A stretch of 50,745 nt of DNA from Candidatus Riesia pediculischaeffi (GCF_002073895.1 NZ_CP012839.1:161044-211788); one strand, 5' to 3'; shown: positions 1-11,759, counted from the stretch's first letter. Program-made: numbers and translations. The notes: a model not told the origin generated them from the sequence alone.

Positions 1-176
1 CTAATAAAATCCCCGTGATCAAGGCTGTAAGATCCTTGATGAACTTAGGACTAAAGGAAGCAAAAGATACCGTGGAATCTTGTCCATCTGTTTTGAAAGA
101 ATCTACTACAAAAGAAGATGCTGAAACTATTAAAAGTACATTGGAGAAATCCGGGGCGTCTGTTACTGTGGAGTAA
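1..176 (+). CDS. rplL: 50S ribosomal protein L7/L12, C-terminal part
   Basis: This is the 3' end of the gene for the L7/L12 stalk protein, which recruits translation factors to the 50S subunit. The frame runs from base 3 to a TAA at 174-176 and gives 57 residues. The motif [20 protein letters not shown] matches the globular C-terminal domain (E. coli [20 protein letters not shown]), and the protein ends in SVTVE, as the family ends in a short acidic tail. The start and the N-terminal dimerisation domain lie before the window. It stands directly upstream of rpoB, as in the rplKAJL-rpoBC order of gammaproteobacteria. Only the truncation by the window edge limits the call. Confidence 0.95.
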   Translation, partial: NKIPVIKAVRSLMNLGLKEAKDTVESCPSVLKESTTKEDAETIKSTLEKSGASVTVE

Positions 177-178
177 AA

Positions 179-196
179 CGTCGCGATATGCGAGCG
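179..196 (+). promoter_or_regulatory. short hairpin in the rplL-rpoB spacer
   Basis: Three bases after the rplL stop, CG+TCGC pairs with GCGA+CG around a GATAT loop, with one bulged G at 194. In E. coli this spacer carries an attenuator and an RNase III site that set rpoBC levels relative to ribosomal proteins. The hairpin here could be a remnant of that control, but no T-run follows it, so it is not an intact Rho-independent terminator. The spacer is 160 bases, roughly half the E. coli length. Confidence 0.25.
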
Positions 197-336
197 AACC
201 TTACAGAAGTTCATCGCTTAACATTCATCATCTTCTCTCGAAAGAACTACAAGATAACTTAACAATCAGAGATGATAGCACAGAAGATCCTCATGTTATC
301 AACTAAAGTTCTCGCGTAAATTATATAAGGAATCAT

Positions 337-3300
337 ATGGGTTTAGTTCATACAGAAAAAAAACGTATCAGAAAAAATTTCGGTAAAAGACCACAAGTTC
401 TAGGTGTACCTTATCTACTATCTATTCAGATAGATTCTTTCTCTAAATTTATCAACAATTGCGGAAAAAAGAGCGGTTTAGAATCCGCCTTCCATTCTAT
501 ATTTCCCATCAGAAGTTATAATGGAAACGCTGAACTGAGATACATCGAATATCGTCTGGAAGAACCAACATTCGATGTGAGAGAATGTAGAACAAGGAGT
601 GCAACCTACTCTTCCTCCTTGAAGGTTAAATTAAGACTAGTGGTATACGAGAAGGAGTCTTCTAAAAAAATACAGTACGTAAGAGATCAAGAAGTATACA
701 TGGGAGAGATTCCGATCATGACTGAAAATGGAACTTTTATCGTCAATGGAACTGAACGGGTTGTCGTTTCTCAACTGCACCGTAGTCCAGGTGTTTTCTT
801 CGATAGCGATAAAGGAAAAACACATTCTTCAGGAAAAATTCTATATAACGCTAGGATCATACCGTATCGTGGATCATGGTTAGACTTCGAATTTGATATT
901 AAGGATCATATATTCGTAAGAATCGATAGGAGAAGAAAGTTACCGGCGACTGTCATATTACGTGCAATAGGTTATGACAATGAAGAGATGTTAAACCTTT
1001 TTTTTGAAAAGACCACCTTCAGGCAAGATCAAGAGGGGATCTTCTTCATGGATTTGGTTCCCAAAAGATTACGAGGTGAAACAGCTTCCTTCGACATCGT
1101 AAGTGGTGGAAAAACCTACGTCAAGAAAGGGATCAGAATAACCGCATCTCACGTTGAAAGTTTAGAGAAAGATAATGTTCGAGAAATTGAAGTTCCATCG
1201 GATTATCTAATCGGTAGGATAGTTGATAAAAGTTACTTTGATAAAAGTGACGGAAAATTGATCTGTTCAGCGAACTCTAAGATATCGAAAGAAATTTTAG
1301 AAGACTTGAAGAGATCTCGAAACAGATCTATTCGAACACTCTTCATAAATGATCTAGATCGAGGATCCTATATCTCCAACACGTTGAGAATCGATAATAC
1401 GAAAGATCGAATAGATGCCTTGATAGAAATCTACAGAATGATGAGGCCAGGAGAACCTCCTACAAAGGAATCAGCGGAAAGTTTGTTCAACAGTCTCTTC
1501 TTTTCTGAAGATCGATACGATCTATCTCCGGTTGGAAGGATGAAGTTCGACCTTTCCCTTTCCAGAGAAAGAAACACAGAATCTAACGTGTTGAACAATC
1601 AAGATATCATTGACGTGATTAAAAAACTAATTGATATTAGGGATGGAAGAGGAGAGGTGGATGATATCGATCATTTAGGGAACAGAAGGATACGTTCGAT
1701 TGGAGAGATGGCGGAGAATCAGTTCAGGTTAGGACTGATCAGGGTTGAAAGAGCCGTAAAGGAGAGATTATCATTGGGGGATCTAGACTCTTTATCTCCC
1801 CAAGACATGATCAATGCGAAACCGATCTCTGCTGCTGTAAAAGAATTTTTTGGATCCAGTCAACTATCTCAATTCATGGATCAGAACAATCCCTTATCTG
1901 AAATAACTCACAAACGTCGAATTTCAGCTTTGGGTCCGGGGGGGTTAACTAGAGAGAGAGCAGGATTCGAAGTACGGGATGTTCATCCAACACACTATGG
2001 TAGAATGTGTCCGATAGAAACTCCGGAAGGGCCGAACATAGGGTTGATTAATTCACTTTCTGTCTACGCGAGAACTAATCAATATGGGTTTTTAGAAACT
2101 CCATATCGGATAGTGAGGAATGGGGTAGTTAGCAACGATATCCGGTATCTTTCCGCAATTGAGGAAGGAAATCATATCATCGCACAGGCGAACACCATGT
2201 TGAACGAAGATGGATCATTTCGGACAGAACTGGTGACCTGCAGAAACAAAGGAGAATCTAACCTATTTAACAAAACACAGGTGGAGTATATGGATGTTTC
2301 TACGCAGCAAATCGTATCTGTCGGAGCATCTTTGATACCGTTTCTTGAACATGATGATGCAAACCGTGCATTGATGGGCGCTAACATGCAAAGACAGGCG
2401 GTACCTACCTTACGAACGGAGAAGCCGTTGGTAGGAACGGGCATGGAAAGTGTAGTAGCAAAAGATTCTGGAGTAACAGTGATCGCCAAAAGATCAGGAA
2501 CGGTGCAATATGTGGATTCTTCCAAGATAGTGATCAAAACGGAGAAGGAAGGTCATTCCTTGCAGGATTTCGGAATCGATATGTACGATCTGACGAAATA
2601 TTCTAGATCGAACCAAAATACATGTATCAATCAAGTACCTTGCGTTTCCATGGGAGATAAAGTCAGATCTGGAGAGGTGTTAGCAGACGGTCCTTCCACC
2701 GATTTAGGAGAGCTGGCTTTAGGACAAAACATGCGGGTCGCATTCATGCCGTGGAATGGATACAACTTCGAAGATTCGATTCTAATATCGGAGAGGGTAG
2801 TTCAAGAGGATCGATTCACAACCATCCATATACAGGAACTATCTTGTATCTCAAGGGATACCAAACTAGGACCGGAAGAGATCACAGCGGATATTCCAAA
2901 TGTTGGAGCATCATCTTTATCCAAGTTAGATGAATCTGGTATCGTATATATCGGAGCAGAGGTGATTGGGGGTGAGATACTGGTTGGAAAAGTGACACCA
3001 AAAGGAGAGACTCAGCTTACCCCTGAAGAAAAGTTGTTAAGGGCTATTTTCGGAGAAAAAGCATCCGACGTAAAAGATTCCTCTTTAAGAGTTCCCAACG
3101 GAACTTCAGGTACCGTGATAGACGTTCAAATATTCACAAGAGATGGAGTCAAAAAAGACAAGAGAACTCTGGAGATCGAAGAAATTCGATTAAAAGAGGC
3201 GGAAAAAGATATTCTTGAAGAACTTACTATCCTCGAATCTTGCCTATTTTACGATGTTCGTTCTTTTCTCACAAAAAATGGAATAGATCGTGTAACAGTT

Positions 3301-4365
3301 GACAATCTGGTCGGGGAAAGGTTGTTTCAAATAAAGTTAGCAGATAATTCTCTAAACGATGTGTTGGATCGATTTCAAAAAAAACACCATGAGTTGAAAA
3401 AACAGTTTTCAGAAAAATTATGTAAAAGAAGACATCAGATCGCTCAGGGAGATGACTTATCTCCTGGCGTTCTGAAAGTTGTTAAAGTACATTTGGCCGT
3501 AAAGAGACAGGTACAACCGGGGGATAAGATGGCCGGACGTCACGGAAACAAGGGTGTGATCTCCAAGATCAGCCCTATAGAAGATATGCCGTATGATCAA
3601 AATGGAAATCCTGTAGATATAGTTTTGAACCCATTGGGTGTTCCATCTAGGATGAATATCGGGCAAATCTTGGAAACACATCTAGGGATGGCTGCCCGAG
3701 GGATTGGAAACAAGATCAATCAGATGATACGGAGTAAAGAGAAAGTCAAAAATATCAAGGAGTTTATTCAACAAGCTTACGACATTGGTGTTGGAAATCA
3801 TCAAAGGATAGATTTGGATGAACTCTCTGACGAAGAGACTATGGACTTAGCACATCGTCTGAAAGACGGTTTACCGATATCTACTCCAGTATTCGATGGA
3901 GCAAAAGAACATGAAATTAAAGAAATGTTGAAACTAGCAGATCTTCCACAATCGGGACAGATTACATTGTTCGATGGATGCACCGGAGAACGGTTTGAGA
4001 GGTTGGTCACCGTAGGATATATGTACATGTTGAAGTTGAACCATCTTGTAGATGACAAAATGCATGCTCGTTCGACAGGTTCTTACAGTTTGGTTACACA
4101 GCAGCCATTGGGAGGAAAAGCACAATTCGGAGGACAGAGATTCGGAGAAATGGAAGTTTGGGCTTTAGAAGCTTATGGTGCCTCCCACGCGTTACAGGAG
4201 ATGTTAACCGTAAAATCAGATGATGTCAATGGAAGGACAAAGATGTATAAGAACATCGTCAACGGAGAACATAAGATGGAACCTGGTATGCCAGATTCTT
4301 TTAATGTCTTGTTAAAAGAAATCAGATCTTTAGGAATTAATATAGAGTTAGAGAAGAAACGATAG
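337..4365 (+). CDS. rpoB: DNA-directed RNA polymerase beta subunit
   Basis: This encodes the beta subunit of RNA polymerase, which forms one side of the active-site cleft. The protein is 1342 residues, the same length as the E. coli protein, and aligns from [20 protein letters not shown] at the N-terminus to [12 protein letters not shown] at the C-terminus. The rifampicin-binding segment ([20 protein letters not shown], then [10 protein letters not shown]) has the wild-type residues, so sensitivity to rifamycins is predicted. The active-site segments [12 protein letters not shown] and the C-terminal [20 protein letters not shown] are intact. The ATG at 337 has AAGGA about eight bases upstream. 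Sequence drift is concentrated in the lineage-specific surface region near residues 970-1040. It is followed after 75 bases by rpoC and is presumably co-transcribed with it. Confidence 0.99.
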   Translation: MGLVHTEKKRIRKNFGKRPQVLGVPYLLSIQIDSFSKFINNCGKKSGLESAFHSIFPIRSYNGNAELRYIEYRLEEPTFDVRECRTRSATYSSSLKVKLRLVVYEKESSKKIQYVRDQEVYMGEIPIMTENGTFIVNGTERVVVSQLHRSPGVFFDSDKGKTHSSGKILYNARIIPYRGSWLDFEFDIKDHIFVRIDRRRKLPATVILRAIGYDNEEMLNLFFEKTTFRQDQEGIFFMDLVPKRLRGETASFDIVSGGKTYVKKGIRITASHVESLEKDNVREIEVPSDYLIGRIVDKSYFDKSDGKLICSANSKISKEILEDLKRSRNRSIRTLFINDLDRGSYISNTLRIDNTKDRIDALIEIYRMMRPGEPPTKESAESLFNSLFFSEDRYDLSPVGRMKFDLSLSRERNTESNVLNNQDIIDVIKKLIDIRDGRGEVDDIDHLGNRRIRSIGEMAENQFRLGLIRVERAVKERLSLGDLDSLSPQDMINAKPISAAVKEFFGSSQLSQFMDQNNPLSEITHKRRISALGPGGLTRERAGFEVRDVHPTHYGRMCPIETPEGPNIGLINSLSVYARTNQYGFLETPYRIVRNGVVSNDIRYLSAIEEGNHIIAQANTMLNEDGSFRTELVTCRNKGESNLFNKTQVEYMDVSTQQIVSVGASLIPFLEHDDANRALMGANMQRQAVPTLRTEKPLVGTGMESVVAKDSGVTVIAKRSGTVQYVDSSKIVIKTEKEGHSLQDFGIDMYDLTKYSRSNQNTCINQVPCVSMGDKVRSGEVLADGPSTDLGELALGQNMRVAFMPWNGYNFEDSILISERVVQEDRFTTIHIQELSCISRDTKLGPEEITADIPNVGASSLSKLDESGIVYIGAEVIGGEILVGKVTPKGETQLTPEEKLLRAIFGEKASDVKDSSLRVPNGTSGTVIDVQIFTRDGVKKDKRTLEIEEIRLKEAEKDILEELTILESCLFYDVRSFLTKNGIDRVTVDNLVGERLFQIKLADNSLNDVLDRFQKKHHELKKQFSEKLCKRRHQIAQGDDLSPGVLKVVKVHLAVKRQVQPGDKMAGRHGNKGVISKISPIEDMPYDQNGNPVDIVLNPLGVPSRMNIGQILETHLGMAARGIGNKINQMIRSKEKVKNIKEFIQQAYDIGVGNHQRIDLDELSDEETMDLAHRLKDGLPISTPVFDGAKEHEIKEMLKLADLPQSGQITLFDGCTGERFERLVTVGYMYMLKLNHLVDDKMHARSTGSYSLVTQQPLGGKAQFGGQRFGEMEVWALEAYGASHALQEMLTVKSDDVNGRTKMYKNIVNGEHKMEPGMPDSFNVLLKEIRSLGINIELEKKR

Positions 4366-4440
4366 ATCGGATATTGAGCGATCTTCTTCTGTATTTAACG
4401 TTAATCATGTTAAAATCAATATCAGAAGGTTTTATACCAC

Positions 4441-5229
4441 ATGAAAGAGCTACTGCATTTTTTAAAATCATACGATCGAAATGAAGAATTCGATACGATC
4501 AAGATATCTCTAGCTTCTCCCGACACGATACGGTCTTGGTCGTTTGGAGAAGTAAAAAAACCAGAGACCATCAACTATCGAACCTTTAAACCTGAAAGGG
4601 ATGGCCTATTTTGTTCCAGAATATTTGGTCCGGTAAAAGATTACGAATGCCTATGCGGAAAATATAAGAGATTGAAACATCGAGGTGTGGTATGTGAAAA
4701 ATGTGGAGTAGAGGTGACTCAATCCAAAGTGCGTAGAGAAAGGATGGGACATATAGAGCTAGCTTCACCGATCGCTCACATATGGTTTTTAAAATCTCTT
4801 CCATCAAGAATCGGTTTATTGCTCGATATTCCTTTAAGGGATATCGAAAGGGTTCTATATTTCGAATCTTACGTAGTTACGCAGGAAGGAACCACGGATC
4901 TTAAGGTTGGACAGATATTGACAGAAGAACAGCACTTAAAATCCTTAGAAGAGTTCGGAGATGAATTTTCAGCAGGAATGGGTGCAGAATCTATACAAGA
5001 TCTGTTGAAAAATCTTCATCTAGAGTCGACATGTAAAGATTTAAGAATCGAGCTCAATCGATCTGGATCTGAAACAAAAAGAAAAAAAATTTCTAAAAGA
5101 ATCAAGCTTATTGAATCATTTATCCATTCTGGAAACAAGCCAGAATGGATGATATTGAACGCACTTCCCGTGTTACCACCGGATTTACGTCCTTTAGTTC
5201 CTTTAGAAGGAGGAAGGTTCGCTACCTAA
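4441..5229 (+). CDS. rpoC: RNA polymerase beta' subunit, N-terminal segment (frame interrupted)
   Basis: The first 262 residues correspond to the clamp region of beta'. They carry the N-terminal zinc ribbon ([20 protein letters not shown]) and run through [20 protein letters not shown] to EGGRFAT, where a TAA at 5227-5229 ends the frame. E. coli continues from here as SDLNDLYRR. The continuation is present here in the -1 frame, starting with the codon at 5223 (YLNDLYRR), so the gene is interrupted exactly in the loop known as the lid. Relative to E. coli, seven bases are missing between GCTAC and CTAAAC. No homopolymer lies at the junction. The gene cannot be dispensable, so the interruption must be a split but working subunit, a recoding site or a sequence error. 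Confidence 0.93.
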   Translation: MKELLHFLKSYDRNEEFDTIKISLASPDTIRSWSFGEVKKPETINYRTFKPERDGLFCSRIFGPVKDYECLCGKYKRLKHRGVVCEKCGVEVTQSKVRRERMGHIELASPIAHIWFLKSLPSRIGLLLDIPLRDIERVLYFESYVVTQEGTTDLKVGQILTEEQHLKSLEEFGDEFSAGMGAESIQDLLKNLHLESTCKDLRIELNRSGSETKRKKISKRIKLIESFIHSGNKPEWMILNALPVLPPDLRPLVPLEGGRFAT

Positions 5230-8200
5230 ACGATCTGTACAGGAGGGTGATAAATCGAAACAACAGATTGAAGAGATTGCTCGACTTATCTGCTCCAGAA
5301 ATCATCATCAGAAATGAAAAAAGGATGTTGCAGGAATCCGTGGATGCTCTGTTGGACAATGGTAGGAGAGGAAGGGCGATATCTGGATCTAATAAGAGAC
5401 CTTTGAAATCTCTAGCGGATATGATCAAAGGAAAACAAGGAAGATTTCGACAGAATCTTCTCGGAAAGCGGGTAGATTACTCTGGAAGATCAGTGATAAC
5501 CGTAGGACCTTATCTAAAGTTGCATCAATGTGGTCTTCCAAAAAGAATGGCGTTAGAACTATTTAAGCCGTTCATATATGGAAAGTTAGAAAGAAGAGGG
5601 TTGGCGAGCACTATCAAAGCTGCGAAAAAGATGGTAGAAAGAGAGGAATCGATCGTTTGGGACGTCTTGGATGAGGTTATTAAAAGACATCCAGTGATGC
5701 TAAACAGAGCTCCTACGTTACATCGGTTGGGTATCCAAGCTTTTGAACCCATATTGATCGAAGGAAAAGCGATTCAATTACATCCTTTGGTATGCGCTGC
5801 TTATAACGCTGATTTCGATGGTGATCAGATGGCTGTCCATGTCCCGTTGACATATGAGGCTCAGTTAGAAGCCCGTTCTCTGATGATGTCGACTAAAAAC
5901 ATCTTGTCACCTGCGAGTGGAGATCCCATCATCGTTCCTTCTCAAGATGTCGTATTAGGATTGTATTACATGACCAGAGATTGTATCAACGCTAAAGGAG
6001 AGGGGATGATATTATCCAGCCCAAAAGAAGCGGAGAAAGCATATAGAATTCGCGTCGCATCTTTAAATGCTAAAGTTAAGGTACGAATAGAAGAATCCAT
6101 GATGGATTCGAAGATGAGCATCCGTCATTCAAAGAAGATTGTCGATACCACTATCGGAAGAGCGATATTTTGGATGATTGTTCCAAAAGGTTTATCCTAC
6201 GATTTAGTTAACCGACCCCTTGATAAGAAGGCTATATCTTCAATGTTGAACACATGTTACAGGATCCTAGGTCTTGAAAAAACCGTTGAATTCGCAGATC
6301 AGATCATGTACACAGGATTTCACTACGCCGCTCGATCCGGAGCATCCGTAGGAATAGATGATATGGAGATACCAAAAAAGAAAGCTGAAATCATATCAGA
6401 AGCAGAGAAGGAAGTGGCAGAAATTCAAGAGCAGTTCCAGTCTGGTCTAGTCACCGTTGGTGAACGATACAATAAGGTTATCGACATATGGTCGGTAGCG
6501 AATGAACGGGTAGCCACCGCAATGATGGAAAATCTATCTACAGAAACAGTGATCAACAAACACCTTGAAGAAGAACAACAGACCTCTTTCAACAGTATAT
6601 TCATGATGGCAGACTCTGGTGCAAGAGGATCCGCAGCGCAAATACGGCAGCTCGCAGGTATGAGAGGATTGATGGCCAAACCAGATGGATCAATCATTGA
6701 AACGCCCATCACAGCGAACTTCAGGGAGGGACTGAACGTATTACAGTATTTTATATCAACGCATGGAGCTAGAAAAGGATTAGCTGATACGGCTCTAAAA
6801 ACAGCAAATTCCGGATATTTGACGAGAAGGTTGGTGGATGTTGCACAAGATCTGGTGATCACTGAAAGAGATTGTAACACTGAAGAAGGAGTTGTGATCA
6901 CTTCCATGATTGATGGTGGAGGGACAAAAGAATTCTTAAGAGATAAAATATTAGGTCGAGTAACAGCAGAAGATGTTCGATTATCTTCCGAGGATGAATC
7001 GATGTTCATACCAAGAAACACGTTATTGAATGAAAAACTGTGTGAACAGATAGAGATCTACTCGATAGATTCGATAAAAGTTCGATCTGTCATCTGTTGT
7101 GAGACGAATTTCGGAGTCTGTTCCTATTGTTATGGAAGAGATCTAGCAAGAGGAAAACTGATCGATATAGGAGAAGCTGTCGGGGTGATCGCAGCACAAT
7201 CTATCGGAGAACCAGGAACTCAGCTAACTATGCGGACTTTTCACATAGGAGGAGCAGCTTCAAGAGTTGCTTCCGAATCCAACGTCAGAGTTCGTAACTC
7301 CGGTACGATATCCTTAGAAAACACGAAGTTCATCCGAGATCGCGTCGATTGTCTCGTAGTGATATCTCGTCATTCAGAACTGAGGGTGATGGATAGTTTT
7401 GGAAAGATTATAGAGAATCATAAATTACCGTACGGTGCACATCTTAACAAGGATGAAGGACAGGAAGTAAAAAAGGGAGAAATTGTCGCCACCTGGGATC
7501 CTCATGCTATTCCGATAATTTCAGAAGTTTCTGGGATCGTATGTTTTCAAGATATGATAGAAGGACAATCTGTCGTACGTCAGACAGACGAATTAACAGG
7601 AATTTCCTCAACGATCGTACTGGAAACTTCTGAACGATCTTCTTCAGCGAAGGATCTAAGACCGACATTGAAGATCATGGATGAAAAACGTCAGAACGTC
7701 GTTCATTCTTCAGGTGTTCCTGCACAATATTTCTTACCAGGAAGATCAATAGTACAACTTGGTGATGGATCTTCGGTAAGTGCTGGGATGATATTGGCAA
7801 AAATTCCACAAGAATCTACTGTGACGAAGGATATCACCGGTGGTCTACCGAGGGTGGCTGATTTATTCGAAGCTAGACAACCTAAAGAACCTGCCATACT
7901 TGCCGAAATGAGCGGACGTATCTCCTTCGGAAGAGAAACAAAGGGTAAACGTAGATTGATCATAACATCATCCGACGGACAAGAAACTCATGAAGAGATG
8001 ATTCCTAAATGGAGACAGTTGAACGTCTTCGAGGGAGATGTCGTATCTATAGGAGAAATAATCTCGGATGGACCAGAATCTCCTCACGATATTCTACGAC
8101 TCAGAGGAGCTCATGAAGTTTCCAGATATATCACACAAGAAGTACAAGAAGTATACCGTCTGCAAGGAGTGAAGATCAACGATAAACATATCGAAGTCAT

Positions 8201-8582
8201 AGTCCGACAAATGCTCAGAAAAGTTACCGTCATTCATTCTGGAGATTCAGATTTTTTAGAAGGGGAACAGATAGAATACACCAAGATACAGGAGAAGAAT
8301 AAACAACTATCTTCGTCCGGAAAAGCTCCGATCGTTTATCGAAGAGATCTTCTAGGAATTACGAAAGCTTCTTTGACAACAGAATCTTTCGTATCCGCCG
8401 CTTCTTTTCAAGAAACTACCAGAGTCCTGACAGAAGCAGCAATCTCTGGAAGGAGAGATGATCTAAGAGGGTTAAAAGAGAACGTGATAGTCGGAAGGTT
8501 GATACCAGCGGGTACAGGATACCCATATCATAACAGAAAAAAGAAGGAGCATAAGTCCAGTTTAGATTCTTTCAAAGATTAA
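5145..8582 (+). CDS. rpoC: RNA polymerase beta' subunit, C-terminal segment (in -1 frame relative to the N-terminal segment)
   Basis: This frame holds the rest of beta'. Residues from about 27 onward ([18 protein letters not shown]) align with E. coli through to the end; the first 26 residues after the ATG at 5145 are an out-of-frame reading of the upstream segment and are probably not native. The catalytic NADFDGDQM motif places the three magnesium-binding aspartates at residues 223, 225 and 227. The second zinc site is visible (C in RDCNTEEG and [14 protein letters not shown]), as is the bridge/trigger region [20 protein letters not shown]. Joined at 5223, both segments give about 1380 residues, against 1407 in E. 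coli. No other interruption is seen over 3.3 kb, which argues for a functional gene. A weak GGAAAC stretch precedes the ATG at 5145. The 3' end faces pssA with a 36-base gap and no obvious terminator. Confidence 0.93.
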   Translation: MDDIERTSRVTTGFTSFSSFRRRKVRYLNDLYRRVINRNNRLKRLLDLSAPEIIIRNEKRMLQESVDALLDNGRRGRAISGSNKRPLKSLADMIKGKQGRFRQNLLGKRVDYSGRSVITVGPYLKLHQCGLPKRMALELFKPFIYGKLERRGLASTIKAAKKMVEREESIVWDVLDEVIKRHPVMLNRAPTLHRLGIQAFEPILIEGKAIQLHPLVCAAYNADFDGDQMAVHVPLTYEAQLEARSLMMSTKNILSPASGDPIIVPSQDVVLGLYYMTRDCINAKGEGMILSSPKEAEKAYRIRVASLNAKVKVRIEESMMDSKMSIRHSKKIVDTTIGRAIFWMIVPKGLSYDLVNRPLDKKAISSMLNTCYRILGLEKTVEFADQIMYTGFHYAARSGASVGIDDMEIPKKKAEIISEAEKEVAEIQEQFQSGLVTVGERYNKVIDIWSVANERVATAMMENLSTETVINKHLEEEQQTSFNSIFMMADSGARGSAAQIRQLAGMRGLMAKPDGSIIETPITANFREGLNVLQYFISTHGARKGLADTALKTANSGYLTRRLVDVAQDLVITERDCNTEEGVVITSMIDGGGTKEFLRDKILGRVTAEDVRLSSEDESMFIPRNTLLNEKLCEQIEIYSIDSIKVRSVICCETNFGVCSYCYGRDLARGKLIDIGEAVGVIAAQSIGEPGTQLTMRTFHIGGAASRVASESNVRVRNSGTISLENTKFIRDRVDCLVVISRHSELRVMDSFGKIIENHKLPYGAHLNKDEGQEVKKGEIVATWDPHAIPIISEVSGIVCFQDMIEGQSVVRQTDELTGISSTIVLETSERSSSAKDLRPTLKIMDEKRQNVVHSSGVPAQYFLPGRSIVQLGDGSSVSAGMILAKIPQESTVTKDITGGLPRVADLFEARQPKEPAILAEMSGRISFGRETKGKRRLIITSSDGQETHEEMIPKWRQLNVFEGDVVSIGEIISDGPESPHDILRLRGAHEVSRYITQEVQEVYRLQGVKINDKHIEVIVRQMLRKVTVIHSGDSDFLEGEQIEYTKIQEKNKQLSSSGKAPIVYRRDLLGITKASLTTESFVSAASFQETTRVLTEAAISGRRDDLRGLKENVIVGRLIPAGTGYPYHNRKKKEHKSSLDSFKD

Positions 8583-8618
8583 CCGATCAGATTTCGAAAA
8601 CTCTGAAAGATCCTTCGT

Positions 8619-9983
8619 TCATATCACCATTTTGATCAATCGATCCATCTTTGTCCTATGTATTCGATCTATTCTTCTTTGAACTTTTTCGGGATAACTG
8701 CAGATATTTTCAATCTGTTCGTAATGTAAGATAGACCTTGTATGTAGCTGTATGAATCGCATCTCCTTTTCGATCTGGTTCGAGTTTCTTTCCATCGGAT
8801 CGTGGATCAAGATAGCGTTTTCCAGATCGAAATACCACGATCTACGGTTAAAATTGTTTCCTGTGATCAACTGCCAGTTCGAATCAATCCATATACCCTT
8901 GAGATGATAGCTGTGATTATCATATTTCCAATGTCGTATGATCAACTGTCGGTTGTTGACAAATCTCTGTAGGATATTTACGAAATCTCTCAAATTAATC
9001 TCGTAGAGATAAGGTAGGATGTTAATCCATCTGAAAGATCTTTTTTTTGGATCAACGTAAAAATCATTTGTCGTTTTATCTCCCACAATAATTTCTATCC
9101 TCTTTCCAAAAGTTAACAATTCTCGGATCATTTTGATCATTTCTACGGGAAGGTTAAAATATGGAGTACAAATCGTCATATATCTTTTTGTACTACCCAT
9201 CAGGTTCAATATAGTTCGATTCAAATAGTTTCTCCGTCCCATCCCGATGATTGGACATACAGAGAGTTCTTCGTTGGAAGCGATATTCTTAAACTGATAA
9301 TGACACTTTTTTAATCTTTTTCGAAACTGATTGGTATACCTTTTTCTAAACTTAATAAATTTATGATCGATATCATATCTTTGAACAGCTGGAGATCTTA
9401 AGATCTCTTTATCAATGAAATTCTTCATTATTTTAGCGAGATCTGCATTATGAAACATATGATATCGATCGTATCGATGTCTTTTCTCCTTATGAAAATA
9501 TAAATTGCTAATACTCGCTCCGCTGTAAATAACGCTATCATCAATGATTATCCCTTTCAGATGAAAGGTACCGAATATCTCTATCATACCAACTGGTATA
9601 CCGAATATACGTATCTCATGATTAGAGAAATTAAGAGAAAGTAAACGATACCAGTCCTTATTAGTCATCAACTGATTATTTGATTCTCCTATCCTATTTC
9701 TTTTAGCACGGTACCAATCTACCATGATCTTGATATCCAAATCTGGTTCTCTTTTTTTAGAAAGAGAAAGAGCTTCGAAAACTTCTTTACCTGAGTCATC
9801 TTTTTCAAAATAAAGAACTGGAATATAAATATGTTTTTTCGCAACCTTTATTTTTTCGAGGATGATCTTCCTAAAACTTCTTGCTCGATACAAAGTTATC
9901 ATATCAGATGGTATTTGAGGTAACTTCTTTAAGTTTGTTAAAGATTTATGATAATTCAAATTATTTTTAATAGAAGTTAACAT
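8619..9983 (-). CDS. pssA: CDP-diacylglycerol-serine O-phosphatidyltransferase (phosphatidylserine synthase)
   Basis: This enzyme makes phosphatidylserine from CDP-diacylglycerol and serine, the committed step to phosphatidylethanolamine, at the inner face of the membrane. The 454-residue protein (E. coli 451) belongs to the phospholipase D superfamily and has two HKD-type motifs: FHLKGIIIDDSVIYSGAS near residue 140 and HLKGIWIDSNWQLITGNN near residue 360. Long stretches match E. coli PssA, including CTPYFNLP, IEIIVGDKT and LPYLYEINLRDF, and the end IHRTKMDRLIKMVI. This distinguishes it from cardiolipin synthase, which shares the fold but not these segments. In E. coli pssA is far from rpoC, so the rpoC/pssA junction is a rearrangement. 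The partner decarboxylase gene psd is not in the window. Confidence 0.95.
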   Translation of the reverse strand: MLTSIKNNLNYHKSLTNLKKLPQIPSDMITLYRARSFRKIILEKIKVAKKHIYIPVLYFEKDDSGKEVFEALSLSKKREPDLDIKIMVDWYRAKRNRIGESNNQLMTNKDWYRLLSLNFSNHEIRIFGIPVGMIEIFGTFHLKGIIIDDSVIYSGASISNLYFHKEKRHRYDRYHMFHNADLAKIMKNFIDKEILRSPAVQRYDIDHKFIKFRKRYTNQFRKRLKKCHYQFKNIASNEELSVCPIIGMGRRNYLNRTILNLMGSTKRYMTICTPYFNLPVEMIKMIRELLTFGKRIEIIVGDKTTNDFYVDPKKRSFRWINILPYLYEINLRDFVNILQRFVNNRQLIIRHWKYDNHSYHLKGIWIDSNWQLITGNNFNRRSWYFDLENAILIHDPMERNSNQIEKEMRFIQLHTRSILHYEQIENICSYPEKVQRRIDRIHRTKMDRLIKMVI

Positions 9984-10574
9984 ACAAAAATCTAAAAATT
10001 AACTATCATTTAATTTATTAGATCAAAAAAAAAATATGATCTTCTGTATATCCCAAGGCTTAATCAACCAGTCAAAAACATTAAAGATCTCTATATAAAC
10101 TTGATCAAAGATCAATCTTTTATCTCTTACATAAACGTTCAAAAAGATAAAGACTATAAAGAAATTCGGTAATACCTATTAATTATTTTTATGAAAGAAA
10201 TTTTATATTCTTTCGAGACAGAAACTTTATAAATCGAATATATTTGAAATATTTCTCAACTTCTAAAGGTTATCGAAAAACAATCTTTCAAATCAAACCA
10301 TGTCGAACATCTTTTATAAGGCCTTCAATGAAATTCTGATCGAAATCAGAAAGATATACATGATTTAACGAGTTGAAAAATATGTAAGAGAGTTCTTACC
10401 GTTAAATTTCGGGTACAGAGAACAACAGAAACGATTCTATATTCAAAAAAAAAAGAACAATCCTACCAAAATATTCTATATATAATTTGTAAAAATCTTA
10501 ACAACGAAACCTTTAACAGATTATTCTTTCGATAATTCGTACAATAAACTCAAGGAAATAAGCATCAAACTAAA
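9984..10574. other. intergenic AT-rich stretch between hinT and pssA
   Basis: There are 591 bases without a recognisable gene, RNA or repeat. Many short A- and T-runs and frequent stops in all frames fit an eroded region. It lies at a breakpoint between two blocks of E. coli-like gene order. Confidence 0.6.
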
Positions 10575-10931
10575 CTATTTTTCCATTTCCAGAAAATCAC
10601 CCAACGGTTTTCCTCCCAATAAATGCATATGAAGATAACTTACTTCTTGACCTGAATTTCTATTACAATTCATGACCAATCGATATCCTGAATCATGTAT
10701 TTTTTTTTCTCTTGCTATCTTAGAGCATATCAGAACCATATGACCTAACAATCTCTCATGATTCTCCGTTATATCATTTAGATTTACGATGTATATATTG
10801 GGTACGACCAAGATATGGATCGGACATTTCGGTTTGATATCCTCGAAAGCAGTTACTAGATGATCTTGGTACACTATCTTAGAACTTACTTCCTTGCATA
10901 TTATTTTATGAAATATTGTTCTTTCCATCAT
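10575..10931 (-). CDS. hinT: HIT-family purine nucleoside phosphoramidase
   Basis: HinT proteins hydrolyse adenosine phosphoramidates and acyl-adenylates. The 118-residue protein aligns over its full length with E. coli HinT (119 aa): ETIFSKII corresponds to RTIFHKII here, followed by [19 protein letters not shown], the helix region, and the C-terminal [12 protein letters not shown]. The histidine triad normally reads H-x-H-x-H; here it reads Y99-L-H101-M-H103. The nucleophilic middle histidine and the last one are present, but the first is tyrosine. It is the last gene of a minus-strand run and sits 11 bases after ycfH; E. coli has ptsG and fhuE between them. Either ATG of the tandem ATGATG could be used. 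The family call is secure; full activity is less so. Confidence 0.93.
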   Translation of the reverse strand: MMERTIFHKIICKEVSSKIVYQDHLVTAFEDIKPKCPIHILVVPNIYIVNLNDITENHERLLGHMVLICSKIAREKKIHDSGYRLVMNCNRNSGQEVSYLHMHLLGGKPLGDFLEMEK

Positions 10932-10942
10932 ATTTGTCCATT

Positions 10943-11746
10943 TTATAGATTTATTTGATGAAACGGTATATCTTTAAATAACCTAAAAAAATTTTCAGTA
11001 GTTTTCGTCGTAAAAACAGATATATCAATGTTTTTAATCGAAGAAACACAATCCGCGATATGTATTAAATTAGACGGTTTATTCATCCTTCCTCTCAATG
11101 GAACAGGAGAGAGATATGGAGAATCTGTTTCTATCATTAATCTATCCATTGGAACAAATTTTGCAGAACTTTTCACCTCATGAGAATTTTGAAAAGTCAC
11201 CACCCCAGAAAAAGAGATGTACATACCTAAATCTAGAAAAATTTTTGCTTGATATTTATTTCCAGTGAAACAATGAATGATTGCTCCACATTCTTCCAAT
11301 CCTTCTTCTCTTACTATCTTATAAACATCTTCGAAAGAATTTCTCATATGTATTATGATAGGTTTCTTTAATTTCTTAGCTACTTTGATATGCTTCAAAA
11401 AAGAAAACCTTTGAAAATCCATATCTTCAGAAGAACAATTTCTTTGATAATCTAATCCAGTTTCACCGATTGCAACGATATCCTTACTGTTAGAAGCTTT
11501 CAACAAAACATCAAAATTTATATTTTTATCTATCATAAGCGGATGAACACCGCACGAAAAATAGATATACTTCCGAAGATCTGAACGAATCTTAAAGTTT
11601 TTGAAATCATCCAGCTTTACCGAAACGGACAACATACATCTAACGTTGTTCTTTATCGAATCTGATACGACATCGTTAACATTATACGGAAGATTATTAC
11701 CGCTCGGATAATATTGTAAATGACAATGCGAATCTGACAGAAACAT
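10943..11746 (-). CDS. ycfH: TatD-family metal-dependent hydrolase YcfH
   Basis: This is a TIM-barrel metallohydrolase of the TatD family (267 aa, E. coli YcfH 265). Metal-ligand motifs are visible in order: DSHCHL at residues 5-10, GETGLDY, IIHMRNS, IHCFTGN and [15 protein letters not shown]. The last motif, and the pairing with holB, separate YcfH from TatD and YjjV. The cellular substrate is not firmly known; related proteins are deoxyribonucleases or deacylases. The gene begins 13 bases after the holB stop, so co-translation from one transcript (tmk-holB-ycfH-hinT) is likely, as in E. coli. Retention in so small a genome suggests a core role. Confidence 0.92.
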   Translation of the reverse strand: MFLSDSHCHLQYYPSGNNLPYNVNDVVSDSIKNNVRCMLSVSVKLDDFKNFKIRSDLRKYIYFSCGVHPLMIDKNINFDVLLKASNSKDIVAIGETGLDYQRNCSSEDMDFQRFSFLKHIKVAKKLKKPIIIHMRNSFEDVYKIVREEGLEECGAIIHCFTGNKYQAKIFLDLGMYISFSGVVTFQNSHEVKSSAKFVPMDRLMIETDSPYLSPVPLRGRMNKPSNLIHIADCVSSIKNIDISVFTTKTTENFFRLFKDIPFHQINL

Positions 11747-11759
11747 AAAGTACCCTGCT

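Noticed and set aside
2172..2537. 121-codon minus-strand frame inside rpoB
   Set aside because: Shadow of rpoB; no similarity to any family and no regulatory signals.
6425..7021. 198-codon open frame on the minus strand inside rpoC
   Set aside because: It is opposite perfectly conserved beta' coding sequence, has no ribosome binding site and resembles no protein; a shadow frame caused by codon bias.
8583..8618. Terminator between convergent rpoC and pssA
   Set aside because: No stem followed by a T-run in either direction in the 36 bases.
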